Positions 44,331 to 57,329 are shown, counted from the first letter of the stretch. The stretch: DNA of 64,000 nucleotides from Diplolepis rosae (GCA_030998225.1 JAPYXD010000403.1:1240001-1304000); one strand, 5' to 3'. The notes: a model not told the origin generated them from the sequence alone. A program made the numbers and translations.

Positions 44331-44640
44331 TGTGAGTTTAAGAAAGTGGTTGTTTAGTGCGTCTTGATAAATTTAAAATCCACCTATATGTGATATTTTT
44401 ATAAGTATTTTAATAAAGATATATTTTTTATCGTGAAATATAATTTTAAAAAAGATAAATAAAAAATTTAACGCCATTGTAAGTTTGTTTATTAGATGAA
44501 GTGTTCAATAGAAATAATTTTATTCATTTTTTATGCAAAAGTAGTTTAGTTTGTGGAAAATCTATTCAAAAAAGAATTAAAGTTACAATTTGTAAAACCT
44601 ATTCTGTATGTCTTTATTGGTATATAATGTAGAAAGTCTA
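44331..44640. other. AT-rich interval, no gene seen
   Basis: Nothing supported. Confidence 0.4.
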
Positions 44641-44817
44641 CAATTTGTAAATAGGAAATAATATCGGACAATTGTCTACCACGGCCACATTCACAGACGT
44701 CGATCCTTTTGTCAACATTTTCGATTAAATTTTTGCATAATTGCAGCTCTATCTCACCAATTACGCGTCGGATGTTGGTTTTCAAGGATTCATTGCATTG
44801 TGGATTATGTGCATAGA
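44641..44817 (-). pseudogene. Tc1/mariner-type transposase C-terminus fragment
   Basis: The minus strand reads AHNPQCNESLKTNIRRVIGE, then IELQLCKNLIENVDKRIDVC and GRGRQLSDII. The order NIRRVI, then ENxxxRI, then RGRxLxDII is the usual C-terminal tail of DD41D-like and related mariner transposases. Only this tail is present. It joins the LINE remnant at about 44818. Confidence 0.6.
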
Positions 44818-45780
44818 ATTAGGCTAAGATAACCCTCAACACTGCGCATCTCTGCGCTGTTACTAAGCATTTCCCTGTGGGGTGCTTCTTTATCTCCGTG
44901 ACTGAAACCGGTGTGGCATGCAGGACCTTCTGTCCGTCAATAAAAAAAGATCGTAGTTGTCTAGGCACCATTTCCAGAGCAATGGGCCCACTCTTGGTAC
45001 CTGTTTAGTACCACATGTACAGTAAGCATATCAGATATTAGGGAATCATTGTTCTCTTCAATGCTATGTTCACCACGCCTTGAATAGTAACTACCGTTAA
45101 ACGCTCCCTTCGAATAATGAGATCTCGTTCAATAGTTTCTCCCCCTTTCTGAGAAAACCCGACTTTTGCTATTTCCAGGCTTTAGAAAAATCTCCTTCTC
45201 GCAAGCAGTAGTTTGGCGCCTTGAGAAGAAACTCTGAATAGACATCTACCACTATCTTGATGACTTCATTCGGTATTCCGTCGAGTCCTGTTGGCTTTCT
45301 GGGTTTCACTTTCTTTGCTGCTCTCCTCTTTTCTTCCTGTGTGAAGAGTTTATTCTCCTATATTTGTACCTCAGTCCAGACGTTTTTTGTCCGAGGTCCC
45401 CCTTTCAGCAATATTTCTTTTATGCTATATGAGATTCTATGTACATGTGCTCACTTATTGTTAGTTTCCTCCTCAAGTACTTTATATTTCTTAATGATTT
45501 TCGCTACACTTCGGGTAGCTATCGTGATGTCAATGATTAACCCGGTGTCCTCTCTCCTAAAAGTGAAATCATGTCCTGTGTTCACCACTGCGAGGTCTGT
45601 TCTATCGACCATTTTGCACATGATCTGCCCTCTCCCATCATACATAGTCTCTCCCCATTTCGGGGACTTACTGTTGACGTCACTGGTGATTTCTTCCCCT
45701 GCATTTTTCAAACTTTCCTTAAAAACACTAATCTCCTCTTCAAAATCGTCCACATACAGCGTCAGAGACCTACACTGCAA
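44818..45780 (-). pseudogene. R1/Jockey-type LINE ORF2 remnant (EN and RT)
   Basis: Endonuclease C-terminal part (45780-45451): DVNSKSPKWGETMYDGRGQI, then DLAVVNTGHDFTFRRED and IIDITIATRSVAKII, matching the APE-type domain; the first motif's Asp is kept but the usual GDFN reads as SDVN. Then reverse transcriptase pieces: KPTGLDGIPNEVIKIVVDVY (near 45290) in the fingers, and further down PRVGPLLWKW, a decayed QGSxLGPxLW block, and TAQRCAVLRVIL. The catalytic FxDD block is not found; deletions and stops are frequent. Order and motifs point to the R1/LOA/Jockey superfamily. Confidence 0.8.
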
Positions 45781-46638
45781 AAAGAAGTGTCTTACCTGGT
45801 ATCTTACTGTAAGATATGAGATGGGAATTTGCTATCTTCTGTCTTAAAATAAGATGTCTCACGAAGTGTCTTATTCAAAATTAAGACGACTTACGTATCT
45901 TGGTACGAATAAAGATGTAATTTCCGTCTTACAAAATAAGATACTTGATTGAGTTAGATAATGTATCTTAGTTTAAGATGTTTAGGGTGTCATAAGATGG
46001 TTCTGGCATAAGATGTTTCTGAATTGTAAGATATAGCAGGTCAATAAGTTAGCAAAAACTAAGACGCGTAAAGTGTCAAAGAAGTAGTGGTCGAAAGATA
46101 GAATCTCTCAAAGGGTTATAGTTACAGTTCATAACCTCAAAAAATGGAGCGTTTTGAGTGTTGCATGTTTTTCTTCTATGGTGTAATATCAACACATTTA
46201 GAGGAATATCCTTTATTTAAACTTTAGATATGACGGATGTGGAGCTACATATAAAAATTGGGAATCGCATCAGCAACACGTAACTCGATATCAGGTATAC
46301 CTTCTGTTTTAACGTATTGGATACGTTTGCTAAATCGCTTGTCTCCTTTTCCAATAGAGCATTTACTTGAATTAATTCTTTTAAGAAGTACGTACAGCCA
46401 TGTAAGTCACCACATGTGTAGCAGACACCGGTATGCCGTAAGCTTTTTCTCACAGTGTGGAGGTTATAAGGAACATGAACTGTCGGTAACTTAAGTAACC
46501 TGTGTTACCGATGGTTCAACTCAAGATATTTTACGTGTCTCCAATTAATATGCTTTAGGCAACTTGAATGTGACTACCGAAACATCTTAGAAATAACTAC
46601 ACAAGTATCTTATATTAAGACACTTCTTTTTGCAGTGT
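45771..46638. mobile_element. 868-bp TIR element (ACACTGCAAAAAGAAGTGTC)
   Basis: Left end acactgcaaaaagaagtgtc and right end gacacttctttttgcagtgt are perfect complements. The interior is full of taagatgtctta-type motifs, especially 45780-46030. It is inserted in or beside the R1-like remnant, cutting off its endonuclease N-terminal part. Non-coding. Confidence 0.88.
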
Positions 46639-46803
46639 ATATTCATTTCCCACCAGATTTATTTTCTTCTAATGAGATTATTTCTGTTTCAGCTTAAAAT
46701 ATAGCCCAATACCTAATTACAGGTTTAATATATATAATTCCTAATGTGTGTATAACTTTCTATCTAACTTTTATGAAAATAAATATAGTGTTAGGTTTTG
46801 GAA

Positions 46804-47060
46804 TCAAAAGTTTCTCCATGTAGTGTGTGCAGTGTAATTAGCGCAATAGAAGTTTAACGAAAGTTGAAGAACTTTAATTGAGACAGTAAAAGTTTGTGAA
46901 TTATACTTAAACTGAACTAGGAAATGTCTATGATATTCTAAAAATTTTCTTCTTTTAAGGGTATTTGATACTTCACAATAATACATGATCCCATGTTTTC
47001 CGTTATTTGTCGAGTAGATTAAGAGGTTAATGTCTTCGCTCAATTCTTGTAAGGATAGTA
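46804..47060 (-). pseudogene. Possible env-like remnant of gypsy-type element
   Basis: A 79-codon minus frame opens with LSEDINLLIYSTNNGKHG and has a leucine-rich, helical look. It follows the pol C-terminus of a gypsy-like element by about 700 bp, the position where errantivirus-type elements carry an envelope gene. Similarity to the F-type envelope is only suggestive; no signal peptide, cleavage site or membrane anchor is visible. Very fragmentary. Confidence 0.3.
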
Positions 47061-47769
47061 TGAAAATTGGGTAGATTTTAGTCTGCCCATAGTTTCAGTT
47101 TATCACAAACTCAATTGACCACAAAATCACTGTAGCTTACTAGAAAGTCACTAAATTTGAAAAACATTGTAAAGTGAAGACTATGAAAGAAATGTACGTC
47201 CCAAAAAATTGTTTTTTGGAATATTAGCAAATTTTTATCACGACATATTCCCATCTAGTAGACGCCTAACACTGGATTTCGGATACAGTGATTTCGTGGT
47301 CAATTGAGATTTTGGCAAATGGAAACTATGGACAAATCAATACCTACCTGAAAATGATTATCTTTTTATTCATAATTATACTTCAAAGGTTAGTAATAGT
47401 TTCACTTATGATTTTATTTAAGCGTTTTACATTGGCCTTGCTATGCTTACTTAGCATTCAAATATCATGGAAGGCTGAGTTAACGATCGTTTAAGGGACT
47501 TTCTTTTGGTTGGCTACACTCGAAGATAATATTCCATCACTCGCATGGAATTCATCTAATTTGCTATTGATATATTCTGAATCATTATCATCAAGGGTAC
47601 TAAATGGGATTTTAAAAACACTACTTACGAAATTGAAGAATCACCTTTCAATACAACAAGTTTCTTAAAGTTAATTCAGAATCCTTTTTAAATTCGAACT
47701 GTTCGACACAGTCTTTGTAAATCCGATTTGTATATTCATATGCATTGTTGAGATCGATAAAACGTTTCT

Positions 47770-47985
47770 CTATCTGAGTGAAGTCGAGTGATATAGCCGA
47801 ATGCCAGACGGTATAATACAACTTGACTGGTCCAATATCTTTTGCATAAACAGTGTATCATTGAGTAACTTTAATTGTTCCCAATTTTGAACTATTGTAG
47901 TAGGACTTAACCATTCTGCAGCTAATTTCAATTTTTCATTATTATTGTAAATTAGAACCATATCCCCGATGTCGCTTAAGGGATA
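47770..47985 (-). pseudogene. Gypsy-type integrase C-terminal remnant
   Basis: Minus frame DMVLIYNNNEKLKLAAEWLS followed by PTTIVQNWEQLKLLND resembles the segment after the integrase core of Ty3/gypsy elements, where GDxVxLY...KLxxxWxGPY is usual. Continues in order from the piece at 48057-48290. Frame is broken from it by a stop and an approximately 70-bp gap. Confidence 0.6.
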
Positions 47986-48056
47986 ATAATACGCTCATCT
48001 TGAATTTCTTCATATTTTCAATTCTGCTTTTCAATTCTATAGTATACTTTCCTTAT

Positions 48057-48300
48057 TTATGTCTTGTGACGTTCCCTCCGTGAGTTAACTAGTTGAAAGT
48101 ATTTTAAACTAGTGGTTGTTACTAATATATAGGGGATATTAGCCTTGCGCCCGAATGTTAATTCGGAAGGAGTGAATCCAGTATCTTCGCATACTGATTC
48201 ATTGTAGTACATAGTAATTAATTTTAGATTCTCATCCTGATCATCATGATTTTCTTTCATTGCTGTTTTAATAAGGTTCTTTATATACCAATATACATAT
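48057..48300 (-). pseudogene. Gypsy-type integrase core-end remnant
   Basis: Minus frame MKENHDDQDENLKLITMYYN, then TGFTPSELTFGRKANIP. The YN...TGFTPxELxFGRK sequence is the conserved end of the Ty3/gypsy integrase core. The catalytic DDE residues themselves lie upstream and are not recognisable at 48300-48450. No LTRs or tRNA primer-binding site were identified nearby. Confidence 0.72.
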
Positions 48301-50139
48301 TTACGAATATGGCCAATTAAAGTAGTGTCAAATGTTTCTAATGAAAGTAGCTAATTTTTGGTAAAACACCGATGTGAATAGTCGCATTCCTTGTGTTAGC
48401 TCGAGAATTAATAAAAATTGAGATTTTCTTTATTTACGGTGTTTTTACTTCATATTTTCCCATTTTTAGCGGATTTTTCTAGGTGTCCCGTACCTGGTGC
48501 CAAAAATTTTTTGATCCAAAAAACATGACTTTACAAAAATGGTCATAATTTTTTTTCTGTGTATGATATCAATATACCATCTGCAGATAAAAGTTGCGCA
48601 AATACATAAGCTTTAATTTGATCTTTATATGAACTCAAAATGTTGACTCAGTCAAAAGATATGGCCGAAAAACAAAACCCATCCCGTACCTGGTACATCT
48701 TCCTTACTAGTTTTGACGTTTTTAATTTTGAAAATATTTTCAAAATTTCAAAATTGCTTTCTAGGTATTAATAGAATTAATTATGACGTAATACTACCTT
48801 GATCAGTAAGCACATGTTTTGTCTAGGGAAAAAATGTAAATAAAATGGTTGAAAAGTTCTGTGATTATTGACTTTGATGTCGTCTTTCATAGGCATATAA
48901 GGTATTTTATGAACTGATTCATTATTGATAAAATATATTCGGGACGCAATACACTTTTGTCGACATAATCTATGTAATCTTGTTCCATGTTCCTCCACGT
49001 GACTAATTTTCTAGTACTTTGTATCGACTTGCTCTCTTCAAAATGTTGCGCGGCTGTGATTCATGACATTCACATGTTATTTCTTTCTTTTAGTTATTTT
49101 ATTCCATTTTGTGTACAAGCTTTCCGCTCAAAAAATAAGTACAGGTCATTTAAGAACGAACTTGTTTCCGTCGGAATATAGATTCTACACTAGAATCCGA
49201 TGTTATATTAATCAAGTTTTAGGATAAAATGTAGATTCTATAGAGAATCTGGGTGAATGGGCCTCTGGATGGTACAAGGGAATATAGAATTATTTAACTA
49301 TTTTCGGACGGTCCATAACCTTGACAATTTTTAGAATTTCAATTTCCAAAACATACATTCATATAAAAAATTTAAGAGTGCAACTTTTTTTTCATATAAA
49401 AAATAATGTATCAGTTTTTATTTTTTTAAAGTGATATACAAAACCATCAAAATAATTTTCTTTCACACTCATAAATAATGGCCCATTTTACACGCCTATA
49501 AAATGAACGCTGAGTGGGCGATTATAGACGAATTATAAAAACTTAGACGTCACGCATGCACAGATAGTTCTTTGGGGCCCATTATTCTCTGGGTAACAAT
49601 TTCCGTGTCGTGAAGGCAAAAAATAACAGTCACGTGATCAGAACAATATGAATATTGCAGATATATATCCATCACTTCTTCGATTGCTATCGATCCATTA
49701 CTATGTTCAGTGGTATCAGTTCCGTCGATTCTTTGCTGTCAAAAGAAAGTAAAAAGGAGCATAAAACTGGAAGAGATTCCCAATTGCCCTTATTTGCGAT
49801 TCATTTATCTTGTACTGTACGGGAAGAAGAGCCATTTTTTTTCCTGTGAATTTTATTATATGCTCTTATACTACCCAGAGGTTCAAATATAACACTCAAA
49901 TTTCTTTGCATTTTTCATATCATAATTTAAAGATTTTTAAAAGTAAGAAATATTTTTAATTTGATAAATAAAGTAGACATTTATTTTCGTGAATCTGGAA
50001 TTTTGACTAATAATATCCGTTTCTTTCTATGACTTCTTAGAATTTTCGATGGCGAAAAGTGATGCAGAGGAATAAATTAAGTAACTAAAAAATAAATAAA
50101 TCATAGATAGAGTATTTCGGTGTATGGGCTTGGGTGAGC
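48301..50139. other. Interval without supported gene
   Basis: cccgtacctgg occurs twice (48488 and 48692), perhaps paired ends of a small repeat. The rest is AT-rich, with several short frames that match nothing known. Confidence 0.4.
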
Positions 50140-50930
50140 CTGTAATGACGCAGTACTGGTATCCAATTCTGGAGAGCCAAAGTTGGCATATTCCGGGGAT
50201 AATAATCTTCTACATACTGGTTTTCCTGAACTGGCATAGATGATCTGAGTTGACTGGAATTTTTCTTGCTTCATATTATGATTTTTCTGCTTTTAAATTA
50301 TGTACGAGGACAATTTTTACAATTTTTATTTTAATCTAGCTTTTTCTGAATATTTATAACTTTTAACTCAGGGATTTCTTGCAGTATTTTATCATAATTT
50401 TCAAAGTTCTTTTAAACAAACAATTTCCCTAAAACCATTGTGTAATTTTTTCCTTGAAATTAATGCAGGTACATATATTACATTGAAGTTATGCCAGTAC
50501 TGGGATAGTATGTGCACACCAGTGTTGGTTTGTCAGCAATGGCATAGTACTTTGGTTGTACTATTGACAGTAATGCATCTGTACAAGTTCTTTATAATCG
50601 GCACATTATAGGATGGCCCATACGACGCTAATATTTAGCCGGGACTTAGCAAAACTTCCGGATGTACGTGTTGACTATTGTTAGCACTATTCAGCAAGTG
50701 ACTGTTGTGTCAGAATTCAGCTATATTTTGGCATAGTTTTACAACATTCTGAGCAGTCATTTTACAATTTTTTTACATTGTGCTAGAAATGTGCCAGTAT
50801 TACGCCCAGATTCTCAAGCCGATACTGGTATTTCGGCGCTGACGCATCACTAAAACTGGATAGAAAGCAGTACTATGCCCGCACTGGTGGAACAAATTTG
50901 GTTATTCATTACTACTGGTGCACACAGAAA
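50140..50930. repeat. ACTGG/TGGCATAG repeat-rich element
   Basis: Motifs gcagtactggtatcc (50150) and agcagtactatgcccgcact (50868) face each other near the edges, and actggcata/tggcatagt recur throughout. The end motif agccaaagttggcatattcc at 50175 is shared with the palindrome at 43691. Probably a decayed TIR element; ends not settled. Confidence 0.45.
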
Positions 50931-51230
50931 AAGTGGAGGGTTAAAATTTAAAAATTTTCAGACCTTCTAATTAGTCAGACGATGCTTTTACAATTTTTTT
51001 GACATTGCCAGGAAGACTCATTTGATGTTCAGCTTGACTATTTGCAAGGGTCAAACTCACTGCCAAGTAAATCAATATACTTATCCAGAATGGAAAAATT
51101 GAACATTATGTTTAGACTTCTTTAAGTCGATCCTCCGTGATGATAAAATCGACCTTCTGTGATGATCAAATCGAACTTTTTGGTCTATAAGCCAAAAGGC
51201 TGGCCTATATTTGGCCTTAAAATGTTCACG
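50931..51230. other. Interval without recognisable feature
   Basis: Short repeats of gatcctccgtgatgat/gaccttctgtgatgat at 51128-51170; otherwise nothing. Confidence 0.4.
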
Positions 51231-51964
51231 AAAAAAACAGTATAGCTGAAAAAACTATACAGAGTTTTAGTTCAGCAAAATACCTGTCGTGACTATACGA
51301 TATTGGTATTGTAGCTAAACTGAATGCGTGACGCACCGAAATGCGTATTTTGCCATCGTACCATTATAATTTCGTTCGTGCAACGATAGAAGTATAGCTG
51401 TTCGACCTATATCGGTATATAGTGTCTTGACCGATGCGGTATAGGTGAGACAACTAAACTGGTTTGCCGCACGACCTATACATTGCTTCGCATGCACGTG
51501 ACTCTAACCTCGAAACAAGAAAGAAGTGTCATTTGTTCGAGGCGTTTTCTCGAAACGTTTATCGATTTGTTTGGAGCATTTTTTCTTTGTTTGAAAGATC
51601 ATTTTTGCGTATCGCGTATTGTTTTATCACAAGCGAAAATTTACAACAGCGATAGACGAGTGGGTGAAAAAAAAATTGACTGATTGGGGATTAAGAAAAT
51701 ATATAGAAGCTTTCGAAGGTAAGTACTAACATAGTTACAATAATTTGACTATCATTTTTTCATTTCCTATTATTTATAAATAAAGCACTGGATTACAGAA
51801 AATGCGACAACTCTATCGCATGCATTGTTATAACAGGCATAATATTTTGGTTACAATCGCTATAAATTGTATTGGCATATACCGTAACATTGGTCTCATA
51901 GCAATATTTTCTGGTTCTGAGGACCAAAATATAGCTCTCTCAGCTATACTGTTTTTTCAGTGTA
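51231..51964. mobile_element. 734-bp TIR element (ACAGTATAGCT ends)
   Basis: Left end cacgaaaaaaacagtatagc and right end gctatactgttttttcagtg are inverted. The interior carries many actata/tatagt motifs, e.g. gtatagctgttcgacctata and gacctatacattgcttcg. Open frames here are short and unrecognised. A truncated relative is at 42230-42585. Confidence 0.85.
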
Positions 51965-52578
51965 GTCAACTTGGCACTCCAGATACCCAAATTGATCTTC
52001 CATTTTTTCCATGCAGTACTTCACCCCTTATACGTTGTGGTGTTTACAAGAAATTTCCGGTTGGGAAAGTATTTTTAAAATTTTAATTTTGAAGACGAAG
52101 GCCATGGCACATAATGGTCTTGTCACTTTCCTTTGCGGTGAAATAAAAGGAGGCTAGTTGTGATAAAACGTGATTCGCATTACAGGTCTAAGAGAATAAG
52201 TAGGTTGCCGCTCAGAGCTCAGAGGCAGGGTTGAAGCGTGACTATGAAACTTGAAACGAGGCAGTTTCCTTTCACACGTACGGAAATATTTTTTATTCTC
52301 TTTCTATCTCTTCAATTTCATGGAATATAGATCCTTTCACGGTTCACGTCCTACAAGATAAAATTAATTTTCAAGAAAAACGCCTTTCGCGTGAAAGGAG
52401 TCTTACTTTCGACTCTTCACGCTCACTATTAATTGAACTCGATGTAGTATCTAGGTGTTTCAAGAAGGTCTACAGTAAGAATGTTTTCGTATCGCGAGGT
52501 ATCGATTTTCATTGAAAATTACTATCTAGTACCGATGTTTGCATAAATGCATCAAAATTATTCGAATAGTATTGAAAT

Positions 52579-52822
52579 ATACAGGATAAACTGGATATAT
52601 TTAAGGGTAATATTTTACGTTGAAGATCAAGACTGAAAGCCATCTGGCATTTTTTATTTTGAAATGTAATTTTTGAGTAATTAAAAATCACTGGACGCCT
52701 CATGTACACCAGAATGCTGAACGCACGCGCTTCTCATTGGAGCAGCTACGATCAGTAATAACTCAAAAATTACTTTTCAAAGTTAAAATGCAAGAGGTCT
52801 TTATCCTGAGACACCCTGTATA
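52579..52822. repeat. Foldback unit, ~245 bp
   Basis: The arm near 52640-52685 (tggcattttttattttgaaa, tgtaatttttgagta) is the imperfect complement of 52757-52800. The outer ends atacaggataa and ttatcctgag...cctgtata are also inverted. Non-coding; elements starting atacagggtg are common in insect genomes. Confidence 0.65.
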
Positions 52823-53280
52823 TATATTTTTTTTTCAACCAGATTATTCTTCGAATCATAACATAATAAAACAAAATTGAATCCAAAATATACATATAAG
52901 TCACAGTAACTAAATTCTAGCTATACAATTAGTCGTTTTCAGTCAGATTTAGTGAGAAATCAATTGAAACTGATTGATTTAGCTATATAAGAATGCAGCT
53001 AGAATTTAGTTACTGAATAAATTTAAAAGAGTACGCGTGTATGTATACAGCAGAATGTCAATGAATAAGAGATTTCATCACAGACATGACTTTTGTCAAT
53101 AAAAATTAAACTTTTATTTTCTGATACATAAATTTCAATTCAAGAAAAGTAATATCTAACTATTCTTATGTGAAAGATCATACTAACTTGCCAATGTATC
53201 CTAAAAAATTTGATGTTATTCATGATGCTTCTTAAAATTGCGAAAAATGTACTGGATTTTCTGAAAGTTTTCTTAATATT
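52823..53280. other. AT-rich interval, no gene seen
   Basis: A short hairpin (aactaaattctagctataca at 52908 with its partial mirror at 52980-53015) is the only structure seen. Confidence 0.4.
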
Positions 53281-53437
53281 ACACTGAGAAAAAAATGCTA
53301 TTGAATCGAAAGCATGTATACTATGAATTCATAAAAATATACTACAAGAACCAATAAATATGTTACTAATTCTATAGCATATTGATTTGAATCCATGATA
53401 TACATGCTTTTGATTCAATAGCATTTTTTCTCAGTGT
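53281..53437. mobile_element. 157-bp MITE (CACTGAGAAAAAAATGC)
   Basis: Left end acactgagaaaaaaatgcta and right end tagcattttttctcagtgt are inverted almost perfectly, and the arms continue: ttgaatcgaaagcatgtata versus tatacatgcttttgattcaa. Compact foldback MITE. Confidence 0.88.
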
Positions 53438-54777
53438 ATGAAACTCAACTGAATTTTCATAAAATGTATCTTAAAACTACCAAACTGTGACAGAAATTTT
53501 ATAAAATTCATCATAAAATTACGAAACTGTAACAAAATGTTCAGTTACATGTAACTTTATACAACATGCGTTATTCAAAACGTAAAATTATTCCTGTTAC
53601 AAGTTTCAGAATATTCAAAACTTTGTAGCTCTAAATTAAGAAATTGTTTCTCAAATTTACTGAAAAGTATCTGAATTTTCTGAAATTTTATATCAATTTT
53701 ATGAAACTGTAATTAAATAAAATTCCAGTCACGTTTTTCGAGAAATTACGGTAGAAATTTGTAACAGTGTAGGAGTAAGAGCAGGTTATATTGTGATATA
53801 AAATGTTCAATGTACTATGGATCTTTGTAAAACGGACCATTACAATAATTACTTGGTATAGCGGTTCAGTACTGTGTTCCGGAGGATGATGACTTGACAC
53901 TACATTTTCAAGTAGCGTCTGTGTTTGGTGATACTCATGTATTTTGAGAAGCGATTTAAAAAATAGCTTTTAACGATAGATTTTTCTTTAAAATTTAAAT
54001 TGTGTATCAGACGAACGGTTAGCGTAAACGACTGCAGTGCCTATGATTAAGTAAATAGGATTGGGTTCGAATCCTTCTGGCTTCTGGTGTTAGAAATTTT
54101 ATTTATAACGTATTTATTGTACGTATACGTTTATTTTAATTTCATTTCATTCAGTATCCAACTTTTTAACGTGTGTTTTTTTACATCAGTTCAGCAATGC
54201 ATAGGTGAAATATCAGTTTTTAAGACTCAATTTTTAGATTTCATTTTCTTGTCAACAAAATAAACATCAAAAAATTGATCGTTTCGTTTTTCAAAAATAA
54301 ACATAGAACGTAATTAGCTTTAGTGGATTTCGATGCGCACACAGATTGAGAAATTCATGGTATGAGTATGCCTGGAGACAGCGCTTCCATGTTTCATGGT
54401 ATGAATGTGTTGCATAGATGACTCTTCCATGTGTCATACTCTTCTCATACTGTTCTGGATAAAAACTCCTTCAAATGTTCTCCGCACATAACCTGCCCGA
54501 TGTGCCACCGCCTACCATAAGCATGAACTTTTGAGGCGTATTGCAGAACGACTACTTTCTTAAACTATATACGGAAACATTATATATGCATGAAATCAGA
54601 TATACATCAATAGAGGTCGATGATTTTCAGTGTAATTCAATCATCATACATTTCTCAAACATAAATCAACAAATAAGGATATATTTTGGAATACAGGAGA
54701 GCAAAAATTTTTAAAAAATTGATGTACATCGACTTATATTGATTTAATTCGAGAAATATCATTTTATTTTGATATAA
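53438..54777. other. Interval with one tRNA-like string
   Basis: At 54015-54090, acggttagcgtaaacgactg followed about 45 bp later by gggttcgaatcct (B-box-like, 54059-54071) suggests a tRNA-derived fragment. The stems do not pair well and I do not call a tRNA gene. The rest of the interval shows nothing. Confidence 0.35.
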
Positions 54778-54920
54778 GATACTATTCTTGAATTCGTTTG
54801 ACTAATTTTAGTATTTGAAAGTACAACACCGTCCTCTTTAATGGCAGTAGTCAAAAAAAGATAGCATCATTATACTTTCACATGCGAAATTAGTCGAGCG
54901 AATTCGAGAATAGCATCCAC
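54778..54920. repeat. Imperfect hairpin
   Basis: gatactattcttgaattcgt, gactaattttag and tgaaagta (54778-54823) are complemented at 54873-54920 (tactttcacatgcgaaatta, gaattcgagaatagcatc). Part of a possible MITE; related text occurs at 61590-61630. Confidence 0.6.
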
Positions 54921-56176
54921 GGTTAGACGACTATTGTCGATATTCTTCAATATAAATATAAAATGACACATACTTTTGAGTTTTACCTTTCACCGAGTAT
55001 AAATGATTCGACCATATTAGAATTACGCGTCAATATATTTCGAGATAATTCAATTGAAGTCTAGATATTTGAACATAAATCGAAATATGTAAGGGGAAGT
55101 GTAATTTAATGAGAAATATAAACTTAGCACTGGAAAATATAAATATAGATAAATTACTGGGCATCAAGAGGACACTATTCAGATTAAAATCCTTCCCCGA
55201 AATTACTTCCTTTCGAATTCATTGGCAGATAACGTCAACAGAACTTTCACTTATTTAGCTAGCATCCTTACGATCGCAAATAGCTCCAAAACATTTTTCT
55301 CGAGAACTTACCAAGGTATTGTGATGATTCTGTGAATACAAAAACCCACTAGTCTTGTTCAAGATACACAATATGCATTCCTAAAAGATACACCACTGCG
55401 ATTGGTAATGGTAAGTCACTTCACAAAATACGAGTATTATCCGAAAGTACCTGTTGGAGTCTGAAATAGACGTATTTGAATGGCCGATACGAGCCGTACG
55501 GCGGCTCTCGGTGAACTGAGAACTGAGACTGAGAACGTGAAATTCGTGTCGCTGGTACGCCGTACGTTCACCGAACACTCGACTTTCTGGTATACAGATG
55601 ATGGATTGCTGGCAGAGCGAGACCAACGACAAAGTGAGGGTATCGTGATTTAAAGAATGACCCGAACAGCCCGAGCTAGACGTCACTTCGAGCTGCAATA
55701 AAACATGAAAAGATCAACGATTTAAAGCCATGGGCCAAGCAGGTCACGTGACAAAAATTATGCGTTAATCCAACCATGTAATATAACTTTTTTGTTTATG
55801 AAATATCCTGCTCAAAATTTGGTAAACGTATTAGAAGACAATAAGAAACGTCTGTTGACTTTGTTTTAATGAAAATTCTACAATTTTTTTTTTCATTTTT
55901 AAGTATAAAACTGAAGTGTTTTTGGCTATTACAGTTCTGTGACTACATTTCCAAGGAGAATGAAATATTGTCTTGAAATTTTGGGAAAATTATCAAAAAT
56001 CATTATATCTTGAATATTCATACTGATATAAAAAAATGTTCATAAAAATAAATATTTTAGCAAATTTGCAGAGCATATTACCGACAGTGTTAGACCAGTG
56101 CAGCAGAACTCAACACTGAGAGAAATCGTGTATACTTAAATTAAATATATTTTCATATTTGGGCTAATTTTACTTG
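54921..56176. other. Interval without supported gene
   Basis: 55440-55740 is less AT-rich (gagccgtacggcggctctcg; gcagagcgagaccaacgaca) and could be a non-coding exon or promoter, but no splice or core-promoter signal decides it. The 105-codon minus frame at 55381-55698 has no recognisable content. Confidence 0.35.
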
Positions 56177-56787
56177 CACTGAGAAAACTGGAGTGTCAAC
56201 CTGAACATTTGGAGGGTGAAGCAGACTATATTTGAGGTTAAACTATAGGACAGCCTTCTAGATAGTGTAACTTATTACCTGTGAATTGTGAAAATAAGAT
56301 GGTCAACTTGAATACTTTAGAGGGAAAAGTTGATCATCGCAGAGAGAAAAATAGATTATCGAAGAGGGAAAAACAGACTATAATCTACCTCTATGGCTAA
56401 CCTCAAAACTATTACATTTAAGCTTTCACAATTATTATGTTATTATAGCAAGTGAAATAGGTACTCACCAATTAGTTGGCAAAAATAACCCTCGTGACAC
56501 TTTAACACGTAAAGGACGCGAAACCGACAATGAGGTTAGAGTCCACGCTGGTGATATTGGAGGAAAAATAGGCGAACCCACGTGAGTTTACAATTTTGGC
56601 GCGTATTTCACCAATCGACACTCTTTATAGTGATTCTGGCCCTCTGGTAACAGTTGAGCTAAATATCAAATGAGTGTCTCCCTGACCAAAAAGAAAAAAT
56701 TTTGGAAAAAATGTTGTACTATCTAGAAGTTCAGACTGACTATCTACATTTTGACACTCAAAGTTTGACACTCCAGTTTTCTCAGTG
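56177..56787. mobile_element. 611-bp TIR element (CACTGAGAAAACTGGAGTG)
   Basis: Left end cactgagaaaactggagtgt and right end acactccagttttctcagtg are perfect 20-bp complements. The interior repeats short blocks (gaggtcaac/gttgacc; agactatatt). No coding content. Confidence 0.9.
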
Positions 56788-57329
56788 TGAGGAAACTATA
56801 TTTATGATTGGATCAAATCAATTTATGCTTGTTCCAACTAAGAGCGCATATTTTTTATGTCCAACTACATTTTATGGTTCGTTTTGAAGTCAACTAAATT
56901 TTGTATTTGGCGAAATTATAAGAATCAATTGAAGTTGCAATAAGAGTATAGTTGCTTAAATTTAATGTCTTAGAGTAATCGTTATTAATATGCAAAGTAA
57001 ATATAATCAGTGTATATGTCTCCACCGTCAGTATTAAGATCGGGATTAGCCATTATTTAGAATAGGACATAATTACTTTTATCTCACTTACCTTAAAAGT
57101 TTAAGCATGAAGACTAGATAAGATGACATAATATTATCTTTGTAAAGTCGATTAGGTTTCATATTGTAAATAATAATTTAGTTGCAATTTTTCAATGGTT
57201 TTTCAGATTAAAATATGCTGACTAAAGATATGCGTTACATCTTAATTATACAAAGTATTTATAATTATATTCGTTTATCGAAATTTCAATAGTTAATTTT
57301 TGAATTTTATCGGTAGCTATTGCCAACCA
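56788..57329. other. AT-rich interval, no gene seen
   Basis: Nothing supported before the 5' part of the SAM-domain gene. Confidence 0.4.

Noticed and set aside
55381..55698. 105-codon minus frame
   Set aside because: No recognisable domain, no conserved copy and no splice context.
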